From positions 1-22,225 of the forward strand of contig CADDZH010000090.1 in NCBI GenBank assembly GCA_902812455.1: DNA of 22,225 nucleotides, read 5' to 3'. The DNA is from Chloroflexota bacterium. GTDB taxonomy: Bacteria; Chloroflexota; Ktedonobacteria; Ktedonobacterales; Ktedonobacteraceae. A program made the translations under genes and the position numbers. This document shows, piece after piece, positions 17,301-22,225 of this stretch. The notes beneath the pieces were generated by a model that was given only the letters and a program-made list of their open reading frames with translations, was not told the origin of the DNA and made no database searches. Every line of letters begins with the position of its first letter. Positions within the stretch are counted from its first letter, which is position 1.

Positions 17301-17905
17301 GTAAGCGGTTTGGCTTCTTTTCTCCATTGCTCCTCGGGAATAGCAACCTCGTCAATGAGTATGGCGATATCGGTGAATCTCTGCTTGCAAAAAAGAAAAT
17401 AGAGGGTAGCAAAATTGGCTTCCTGAGGGAAGAGCAGCTTCTGATTTCCAAAGGTTCCTTCTACGCGCACCTCAACAATCACCTGGTATTGCCCATTCGC
17501 ATCGAAACGCAGGCCAAGAATTATTCTTCCATTTGTCCAGAGACAATAACCGGTTGTGCCAGCGGTATAGCGCCGTAATTGTTCTACAGACTGCTCGTCA
17601 AACTTCTCATCTGTGCTTTTATCCTCTACCACGAAAGCTGTGGCACCCAGCGCCTTCACAATGAAATCGGGCTTATTGCCTGGGCTGCCGGAGAGAGGAC
17701 GATTGTAAATAACATCACCTGTGTCATATCCTAGCCACTCCAGTACTTTACTGGTGAATTGCATATCTACGACTGCTGCTTCATCGTTTGATCGCTGGCC
17801 TGCTGGAAGATCTAAGTAATCGGCATAGGAAAATCTACTGGCTCCAACGCTAACTCGTAATGGCTCAATCACTGCGCTTTCAAACGTCTCCTGCGCCGTT
17901 GCCAA
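14357..17905 (-). CDS. Single-chain restriction-modification enzyme (Type IIG-like)
   Basis: This 1182-residue protein should both methylate and cut DNA. The N-terminal region contains a nuclease motif resembling the HsdR N-terminal fold: PDF at 79-81 followed by VVEDKS with Glu94-x-Lys96 (PD-ExK). A long helical connector (about 200-480) follows. The methylase has GHFLTPPGIVEFM (491-503), motif I DPACGSG (521-527) and motif IV NPPY (657-660), which mark an N6-adenine methyltransferase of the Eco57I class. The C-terminal third is the likely target-recognition domain, with DWGGWTPSAY and STNAHANFKEI. No separate specificity subunit or helicase gene is nearby. Translation starts at TTG with a perfect AGGAGGT upstream. 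The gene looks more AT-rich than its neighbours, consistent with transfer. Alternative: a PglX-like phage-defence methylase, but the N-terminal nuclease argues against it. Confidence 0.88.
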   Translation of the reverse strand: MATAQETFESAVIEPLRVSVGASRFSYADYLDLPAGQRSNDEAAVVDMQFTSKVLEWLGYDTGDVIYNRPLSGSPGNKPDFIVKALGATAFVVEDKSTDEKFDEQSVEQLRRYTAGTTGYCLWTNGRIILGLRFDANGQYQVIVEVRVEGTFGNQKLLFPQEANFATLYFLFCKQRFTDIAILIDEVAIPEEQWRKEAKPLTDERSLKAFIVESRFVLDQLVTNIEARLSTVAIDMDEAVQDVKDSQQRYSTIVTSLINQLGNSVRENTLKHLETHLRLLEPVLTDIDIVQIERLKPSAGVATETIWTTHVQEISALISALRTRELARMESRRIRAAYLIWRERYKVIEGDDGKEEAELEIRRQRAFAEQVSYVFFVRLLLIRVLEDKGIIPHLVSDGGFQQWHKFLQGYTLDSIEGIGGESFLPLAYRRVSGFYRHFFQQPIFDWFLPDDYLLALVLHHLNQYNFQDVTSDVLGFTYESFIERVARNKKGHFLTPPGIVEFMLDRADYRGPSIIGETVLDPACGSGSFLVHAIRRLRQVLKDTMASQSPVEVARTFIEQVQTRFVGLEINPFSCYLAELNLFIQILDDLALLWQTGEAPHIERFAIYNTNSLEMPRSVLFSDRNGLATTFEEHMATLDEGFVVKEKQAHFSYVLCNPPYVNRGIILGAKSYGDFPFYRDVVKGDENFYLLFLRLAAYYVSPGGTICIICPLNLLGDESTMRAREMFSKADWSLKAVTRFYARDVLFSEVLQGVCVARFDKISSQLTNMVEIRGGFSVEEAARTAIHIQQPRITHNFPENSLWAKPWLVNANPEAYDLWEFIREKTNQSLSDLIDGKLKVHEGDARSTWAKPMLIPHPQPGSIPLTKGQNITDWGGWTPSAYLNPSATIPNSMKDYRSSLWVQRQVQRIAQLQQAEIALFLKEVSGLEMKRPIRGTIIQRDGQHPVVADHTVLVMYTVEEAHRELAYAIFGLITSLCYNYFFSLFSTNAHANFKEILRLPVPNWSSSLEKQLADQARKLLRAYRDLYSHEAQYGSNPSRQVSANDVLVSAKLPVLRLEELVLRGDVSMSGSPQYTLKVLFNKGQLAINDALPSDAKQAIECLIQANGMLIYSKGGKDIYIPNPRLASVFLSQLHTAQQERARRLRETENTQQALDAMIMDMYGITKPTWREIIQAGVPWARD

Positions 17906-17910
17906 CTGCT

Positions 17911-17917
17911 ACCTCCT
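17911..17917 (-). promoter_or_regulatory. Strong Shine-Dalgarno fixing a TTG start
   Basis: On the minus strand AGGAGGT lies five bases before TTG at 17903-17905. This decides the start of the restriction-modification gene, because no ATG or GTG is better placed. A TATAAT on the minus strand (17982-17987) further upstream is a possible -10, but no good -35 accompanies it. The rest of the 199-bp gap to 18104 holds one 6-bp hairpin (18005-18010/18016-18021) and no gene. Confidence 0.7.
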
Positions 17918-18104
17918 GGTTTATAAATAGGTGTATTGTATCATTAGATTGAACGAGGCAATACCGAGATTAGTAATGAGTATTATATAAGCCTAGCCCT
18001 AACGGCAGGTATTGCACCTGCGATTTGTCCAATATGGATAGAACTTTTGGCATACGGCCATGCTACCCAGACAAGAATATGTTCGTTCAATACTTCTGGC
18101 TGCC

Positions 18105-19127
18105 TCACATCCCAATATAACGCGCATAGATGGCCCGCGCAACCTGGGCGTCATCGGTTCCTTTGATGATCGCGCGTGCATCGGGGAAAACAGTCAATTC
18201 ATACGAATCAACAGTAAAGCGCAGCAGGAACTGATTATAACTTACGTCGCCTACCGGGCGCAATCGCTCAGCCAATTCTGGGAAATTGAGAGAGGTATTA
18301 CGCTGGCTGCTGCGCACCTGTACCGCGTTGCGCCCACAGAGACTGGTACTACTCGTGCCACTTAACGAATCAAGAAACTCGTAGTGGTGTGAACCGCAGG
18401 CTGGGCAATCGGGCTGTCGAGGCAACTCGATGCGCTCGCTCGTGTTCTCCCATACATCGATCCAGAACATGGCGCGGCTCATCCTATCGCTCTGGAGCAG
18501 GATTTTGAGCGCCTCAGTCGAGGCAATGCCGGTAATGACGCTGACAATGCCATTCAGCACTCCTGTCGTATCGCAGGTCGGCGTTGTGCCGGGTAGGGGC
18601 ATCTCGGGGAAGACGCAGCGCAGGCAGGGTGTATCTCCCGGCACAATGTTCATTGTCACCCCATATGAAGCAATAACACCACTATAGATCCATGGGCGCT
18701 GGTATTTGATGCACACATCGTTCAGCAGGTAACGAGTCTCAAAATTATCGGTTGCATCCAGGACAAGGTCACTATGTTGTACCAGTGACTCGATGCCGTC
18801 AGCGTTGACATCTTCAACCAGCGGCTCAATGATGGCATCGCTATTGATACGGCGGAGCTTCTCTGCAGCAGCAATAGCCTTCGGCAGGTGGCGGGCAATA
18901 TCATCTTCATCAAAGAGAATTTGTCGTTGTAAGTTATTCAATTCGATATAGTCGCGGTCGGCAATTACAAGGCGCCCGATGCCGGCACGGCAAAGGTTAT
19001 TGGCGAGAGCTGTGCCCAGGGCGCCACAGCCGATAATAGTCACTGATGAAGCTTTCAGGCGTTCTTGCCCTTCTTTACCGATAGGTCCAAATAGTGTTTG
19101 CCGTGAATAGCGATCGCTGATAGCCAT
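18105..19127 (-). CDS. ThiF/MoeB family adenylyltransferase (E1-like)
   Basis: E1-like enzymes adenylate the C-terminal glycine of a ubiquitin-like sulfur carrier (ThiS, MoaD or similar). The nucleotide-binding IIGCGALG is at 31-38, the Arg-bearing NLQRQ at 65-69 and LDATDNFETR at 123-132. The zinc cysteines are Cys168, Cys171, Cys241 and Cys244, and the probable catalytic cysteine is Cys185 in TTPTCDTTGVL. A C-terminal extension (about 264-340, starting CGRNAVQV and ending in ARAIYARYIG) matches the long ThiF form seen in Bacillus-type proteins. The length is 340 residues. No sulfur-carrier gene or thiamine or molybdopterin gene is adjacent, so thiF versus moeB cannot be chosen. The ATG is preceded by AGGAA on its strand. 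Confidence 0.92.
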   Translation of the reverse strand: MAISDRYSRQTLFGPIGKEGQERLKASSVTIIGCGALGTALANNLCRAGIGRLVIADRDYIELNNLQRQILFDEDDIARHLPKAIAAAEKLRRINSDAIIEPLVEDVNADGIESLVQHSDLVLDATDNFETRYLLNDVCIKYQRPWIYSGVIASYGVTMNIVPGDTPCLRCVFPEMPLPGTTPTCDTTGVLNGIVSVITGIASTEALKILLQSDRMSRAMFWIDVWENTSERIELPRQPDCPACGSHHYEFLDSLSGTSSTSLCGRNAVQVRSSQRNTSLNFPELAERLRPVGDVSYNQFLLRFTVDSYELTVFPDARAIIKGTDDAQVARAIYARYIGM

Positions 19128-19216
19128 AGTTCCTATTCCCCGTTTTGATATGTGGATGTACTGCTCGTTTTATTTTAACACAAGGCAAAGCTCGATAGCG
19201 AAAAAGAATCACATCA

Positions 19217-19316
19217 TGTCATCCTGAGCGCAGCGAAGGATCTGATGTAATGGGCACCTGGATGCTTCCCCTTCGTGCCTCAGGGCAGGGACAAGCCCTG
19301 CCCCTACAGGATGACA
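19217..19316. repeat. Imperfect palindromic intergenic element, copy 2 (with inner hairpin)
   Basis: This 100-bp element has perfect 10-bp terminal inverted repeats (TGTCATCCTG at 19217-19226 and its complement at 19307-19316). Inside is a hairpin, GGGCAGGG (19283-19290) with CCCTGCCC (19296-19303). Read in reverse complement it shares the ends and a 15-bp block (19260-19274) with copy 1 at 4149-4243. It lies in the 342-bp gap between the divergent ThiF-like gene and the receiver genes. The left part of that gap (19128-19216) is the AT-rich upstream region of the ThiF-like gene, and the right part carries a promoter near 19394-19422. Confidence 0.75.
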
Positions 19317-19393
19317 TTCTGGAGCATTCATTTTTGCCAGGACTGTACAATGAAAGTAGGAACAGTTCAGAAAATGGAGCCGTGTTCCGATTA

Positions 19394-19422
19394 TATACAA
19401 TGGGACGTAACTGTGCTACAAT
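19394..19422 (+). promoter_or_regulatory. Promoter for the tandem receiver genes
   Basis: TATACA (19394-19399), a 17-bp spacer and TACAAT (19417-19422) form a plausible sigma70 pair, with a TGn extended -10 directly before TACAAT. Just upstream an inverted repeat GGAACA (19359-19364)/TGTTCC (19383-19388) could be an operator, though such short repeats arise by chance. Confidence 0.45.
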
Positions 19423-19469
19423 GCAGAAGATAGCAAGATTTTGGGAGACAACAGGCAGTAGGGTGAAGG

Positions 19470-19922
19470 ATGCCTGAGAATGATGGGGGTGCCATGAAGA
19501 AAGTACTGGTTATCGACGACAACCCGACGATTGTTGAACTTATTAAGTATGCCGTAAACTTGCAAGGCTCGTACAATGTCGCAGTTGCCTATGATGGTGT
19601 CCAGGGGCTTCAGCGTGTGTTTGAGGAGCAACCTGACTGCGTGATCATTGACGTGAAGATGCCACGTATGGATGGCTACCAGTTGGTGCGCTGTTTGCGC
19701 GGCGATGCCCGTACAGCCGATATCCCTTTGATCATTCTTAGCGCATTGACTCGTGAAGAAGACCAGATGATGGGTTTGCTCTCCGGGGTTGATGAGTACC
19801 TCACGAAACCCTTTAAGCCAGCCGCTCTTAACGCAGCGATCGAGCGTGTGTTGCGCCTGACACCGGCTGATCGCCAGCGCCGCATGGATTACCTGGTGCA
19901 AACCCAGGCGGACCGGGAATAA
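19470..19922 (+). CDS. Stand-alone response regulator (receiver domain only)
   Basis: This 150-residue receiver has a full active site: Asp16-Asp17 (VIDDN), phosphoacceptor Asp61 (IIDVKMPRMDG), Ser91 and Lys113 (TKPF). It has no DNA-binding or enzymatic output domain. A second in-frame ATG at 19494 begins the protein at MKKVLVIDDN, exactly where receivers usually start. Both starts are possible: the first has GGTGAAGG directly before it, the second GGGGGTG. The gene lies nine bases before the next receiver gene, so the two are probably co-transcribed. No histidine kinase is adjacent. Confidence 0.92.
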   Translation: MPENDGGAMKKVLVIDDNPTIVELIKYAVNLQGSYNVAVAYDGVQGLQRVFEEQPDCVIIDVKMPRMDGYQLVRCLRGDARTADIPLIILSALTREEDQMMGLLSGVDEYLTKPFKPAALNAAIERVLRLTPADRQRRMDYLVQTQADRE

Positions 19923-19931
19923 GATCAGCCT

Positions 19932-20411
19932 ATGCCAGTGATTGAGCCTGCTCAACCGGATAGAGTGAAGATGGTGCGTGAGCAACAATCGTTACGCCGG
20001 CTACACATTCTGCTGGTAGATAGTGATCCGGGCCTGGGCGAGAGGATTCAGCAAGCGTTAGGAGAAGCAGGTGTAGTGCGGTCGGTCACCTCATTGGCCG
20101 AAGCCAGGGAATACCTTGAAACAGACATTCCAGATGTGCTGATTTGTGAGCTTGTAGTTGGCCGGGAAAGTGGCCTCGATCTCTGCCGTTCCATCAGGAG
20201 GAATGCAGCCCTTAAACATCTCCCCATCATGCTGCTCACGTCGTTCTCTACCTTGCAGGACAAAGTAGCGGGGTTCGAGGCAGGAGCGGATGATTATGTG
20301 GTGAAACCATTTGATACGCGCCATTTGCTGGCGCGTATCCGGTTACTCACACGTATTAAGCGTATCGAACAGAATGATATTTCTTTCAATCCCTCAATTT
20401 CAATCCCTTAA
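19932..20411 (+). CDS. Receiver-domain protein lacking the phosphoacceptor Asp
   Basis: This 159-residue single receiver domain has an N-terminal extension of about 22 residues. The acidic pocket reads VDSD (Asp30, Asp32), and Thr103 and Lys125 (VVKPF) are retained. The phosphoacceptor position, aligned on PDVLICELVVGRESG, is Glu73 (codon GAG at 20148-20150) rather than Asp, and the following MPxMDG signature is lost. Asp-to-Glu at this site often mimics phosphorylation in response regulators, so this may be a constitutively active or signal-independent partner of the preceding receiver. There is no output domain. It starts nine bases after the previous stop. The 82-bp gap to OppF contains no terminator I can identify. 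Confidence 0.9.
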   Translation: MPVIEPAQPDRVKMVREQQSLRRLHILLVDSDPGLGERIQQALGEAGVVRSVTSLAEAREYLETDIPDVLICELVVGRESGLDLCRSIRRNAALKHLPIMLLTSFSTLQDKVAGFEAGADDYVVKPFDTRHLLARIRLLTRIKRIEQNDISFNPSISIP

Positions 20412-20493
20412 GCGGGCTGTGAAAGGACAGCGCTCCTGCCACTCTTGGAAAGAAAGTATACGCACTCAACCCGAAAAGGTCAAGTGTACGTGC

Positions 20494-21498
20494 TTAGCCG
20501 GGGAAGTGGCATGCAGCAAAGTGATTGCGCTGCTTTTCCTCTAATGGTGGAATAATTTCCCTGCAGATAGCCTGGGCTTTCCAGCAGCGCGGATGGAAAT
20601 TGCAACCGCTTGGCGGATTCACCGGGCTGGGTACATCGCCTTCAAGAATGATGCGCCTGCGCCTGGCTTCAACTTCGGGATCCGGCACCGGAATAGCTGA
20701 AAGCAGCGCTTGCGTATAAGGATGCAGCGGCATCTCATAGAGATCTTCGCTGTCGGCCAGCTCTACAACTCGCCCAAGATACATCACTGCGACCCGGTCA
20801 CTGATATGCTTGACCACCGACAGGTTGTGCGCGATAAACAGGTACGTGAGGCCAAACTTCTCCTGTAAGTCCTGCATGAGGTTCAGCACCTGGGCCTGGA
20901 TGGAAACATCGAGGGCGGATACAGGCTCATCTGCTACCACAAATGACGGCCGCAAGGCTAATGCGCGCGCAATACCAATACGCTGGCGTTGCCCACCGCT
21001 AAATTCATGAGGGAAGCGATTGATATAATAGGGATTGAGTCCTACAACCTCCAGGAGTTCTTCCACTTGCTGGCGAATCTCTTTGGCGTTCCCGCGATGG
21101 AAATTCTCTAATGGCTCGGCAATGCTTTGTCCTACTGTGTAGCGCGGGTCCAGCGAACCGAAGGGGTCCTGGAAGATCATCTGCATTTCGGCACGCATCT
21201 TGCGCATCCCGGCCGATGAGAGCTTCGTTAGCTCAACCCCCTTAAAGTTGACACTACCTTCGGTGGGCTTGATGAGCTGGAGGATCGCGCGCCCGGTTGT
21301 TGATTTGCCGCAGCCGCTTTCGCCTACCAATCCCAGCGTTTCACCCGGGCGGACAAACAGGTCTACGCCATCAACGGCTTTCACCTTCGCTACCGTTCGC
21401 CCGAAAAGACCGCCCTTAATGGGGAAATGAACTTTTAAGCCTTTAACGTCGATCAGTGTGGTCCCTGTCGTCGTTGGCGTAATGATTTCTTGTGCCAT
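20494..21498 (-). CDS. Oligopeptide/dipeptide ABC transporter ATP-binding protein (OppF/DppF-type)
   Basis: This is the second ATPase of a peptide or related-solute importer. Walker [10 protein letters not shown] is at 59-67, the Q-loop is Gln110 in MIFQDP, the signature FSGGQRQR is at 166-173, Walker B is FVVADEP (186-192) and the H-loop is His224. The C-terminal oligopeptide-ABC extension has HPRC in [11 protein letters not shown] start it at ATG 21498 (334 residues): a GGAG lies 11 bases upstream, and the longer frame would overlap the end of OppD. It begins 16 bp after the OppD stop. The permease and binding-protein genes are outside the window, so the solute is unknown. Confidence 0.93.
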   Translation of the reverse strand: MAQEIITPTTTGTTLIDVKGLKVHFPIKGGLFGRTVAKVKAVDGVDLFVRPGETLGLVGESGCGKSTTGRAILQLIKPTEGSVNFKGVELTKLSSAGMRKMRAEMQMIFQDPFGSLDPRYTVGQSIAEPLENFHRGNAKEIRQQVEELLEVVGLNPYYINRFPHEFSGGQRQRIGIARALALRPSFVVADEPVSALDVSIQAQVLNLMQDLQEKFGLTYLFIAHNLSVVKHISDRVAVMYLGRVVELADSEDLYEMPLHPYTQALLSAIPVPDPEVEARRRRIILEGDVPSPVNPPSGCNFHPRCWKAQAICREIIPPLEEKQRNHFAACHFPG

Positions 21499-21514
21499 GA
21501 TACTCTTCTCTCCT

Positions 21515-22225
21515 TTAATCTGGATAGAAGCAAGCTGCAACTTGCTCACCACGACCTACAGGCATCAACTCCGGGCGTTCCTGGCGACAGCGAAGCTGCA
21601 CTTTCGGGCAGCGTGGGGCATAAGGGCACCCAATAATTTCTTTGGCGAGATCGGGCGGCTGTCCCTGGATAGGGGTCAGTTTGCTCTCGCGTGGTTCGTC
21701 AAGGCGGGGAATAGATTTCAGCAGCCCGACAGTGTAAGGATGGGCCGGCGTTTCAAAAATTTGCTTCACCGGCGCTGATTCAACAATGTGTCCTGCGTAC
21801 ATCACGTTGACGTGTTGGCATGTTCCTGCCACGACCCCGAGGTCGTGTGTGATCAACATCACAGCCGTGCCGAACTCTTTGGAGAGGCCGCTCATCAGTT
21901 CCAGCACCTGAGCCTGAATCGTTACATCAAGGGCGGTTGTAGGCTCGTCTGCAATCAGCAATTGCGGATTACATGCCAGCGCAATAGCAATCATCACGCG
22001 CTGGCGCATGCCTCCGCTGAACTCGTGTGGATAGCTCTTCGCTCGCCGCTTCGCGTCTGGAATGCGCACCAGGTCAAGCATTTCAACGGCTCGCTTCCAC
22101 GCCTGGTCGTTGCTGATTCCTTTGCGATGCCGCTTGACTGTCTCGGCTATTTGAAAACCAACATTGAATACAGGGTTGAGCGAGGTCATCGGATCCTGGA
22201 AGATCATCGACATCTTGCTTCCACG
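21515..22225 (-). CDS. Oligopeptide/dipeptide ABC transporter ATP-binding protein (OppD/DppD-type, 5' partial)
   Basis: This is the partner ATPase of OppF, truncated at the right edge. The visible 236 residues begin at [18 protein letters not shown] (Q-loop region), so Walker A is missing. The signature FSGGMRQR, Walker B LLIADEP, D-loop ALDVTIQAQ and H-loop ITHDLG are intact. The C-terminal oligopeptide extension has [10 protein letters not shown]. The internal ATG at 22213 is not a plausible start, because the domain clearly continues upstream. OppD-OppF order and a 16-bp gap indicate one operon. Confidence 0.93.
   Translation of the reverse strand, partial: RGSKMSMIFQDPMTSLNPVFNVGFQIAETVKRHRKGISNDQAWKRAVEMLDLVRIPDAKRRAKSYPHEFSGGMRQRVMIAIALACNPQLLIADEPTTALDVTIQAQVLELMSGLSKEFGTAVMLITHDLGVVAGTCQHVNVMYAGHIVESAPVKQIFETPAHPYTVGLLKSIPRLDEPRESKLTPIQGQPPDLAKEIIGCPYAPRCPKVQLRCRQERPELMPVGRGEQVAACFYPD

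Noticed and set aside
14357..19127. A BREX, DISARM or CBASS-type multi-gene defence island
   Set aside because: Only one restriction-modification gene and one E1-like gene are present. There is no BrxC/PglZ, helicase, cyclase or effector, and the E1-like protein has canonical ThiF/MoeB features.
20384..20408. Two copies of TTTCAATCCCT, 14 bp apart, resembling the end of some CRISPR repeats
   Set aside because: There are only two short units with a 3-bp gap, inside the end of a coding gene, and no spacers or cas genes. It is a local duplication, not an array.
21499..21552. Longer OppF start at 21552
   Set aside because: It would overlap the end of OppD, and the extra 18 residues are not family-like. 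ATG 21498 has a GGAG site upstream and gives a normal N-terminus.

Overview
The window looks like chromosomal DNA of a moderately GC-rich bacterium. The gene content and the style of the proteins suggest a Chloroflexota member, possibly a Ktedonobacteria-like lineage. The clues are a forkhead-associated (FHA)/PrsW-type membrane protein, long t6A-synthesis proteins with lineage-type insertions, several stand-alone receivers and many short palindromic intergenic repeats. This placement is inference; there is no rRNA or other phylogenetic marker in the window.

Layout, left to right. (1) Positions 1-1860 (+) hold a 5'-truncated FHA-PrsW membrane protein. (2) Positions 2064-7583 (+) hold a 2-oxo acid dehydrogenase set: E1 alpha, E1 beta, lipoyl-bearing E2, lipoyl synthase LipA and an alpha/beta hydrolase. 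A good sigma70-type promoter precedes E1 alpha. Two start/stop overlaps (E1 alpha/E1 beta and lipA/hydrolase) show tight coupling, whereas the gaps E1 beta-E2 and E2-lipA each carry a palindromic repeat. No E3 or LipB gene is visible. (3) Positions 7675-9206 (+) hold a stand-alone response regulator, a YraN-family nuclease-fold protein and an unrecognised coiled-coil/zinc-ribbon protein. (4) Positions 9329-13624 (+) hold the tRNA t6A cluster tsaE-tsaB-rimI-tsaD, followed by a ROK-family sugar kinase. (5) Positions 13722-14345 (+) hold a GNAT acetyltransferase resembling streptothricin acetyltransferases. (6) Positions 14357-17905 (-) hold a 1182-residue single-chain restriction-modification protein with an N-terminal PD-ExK nuclease motif and an N6-adenine methylase core. 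(7) Positions 18105-19127 (-) hold a ThiF/MoeB-type E1-like adenylyltransferase. (8) Positions 19470-20411 (+) hold two adjacent stand-alone receivers, the second with Glu in place of the phosphoacceptor Asp. (9) Positions 20494-22225 (-) hold OppF and a 5'-truncated OppD, the ATPases of an oligopeptide-type ABC transporter.

Functional links: LipA makes the lipoyl group carried by E2. TsaE, TsaB and TsaD act together to make t6A in tRNA, and RimI commonly travels with them. OppD and OppF form the ATPase pair of one transporter. The restriction-modification gene stands alone and is the clearest accessory element. Dispersed palindromic repeats of at least two families are each present in two copies, and further GC-rich hairpins lie in the gaps. 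I found no tRNA, rRNA, CRISPR array, transposase or origin.
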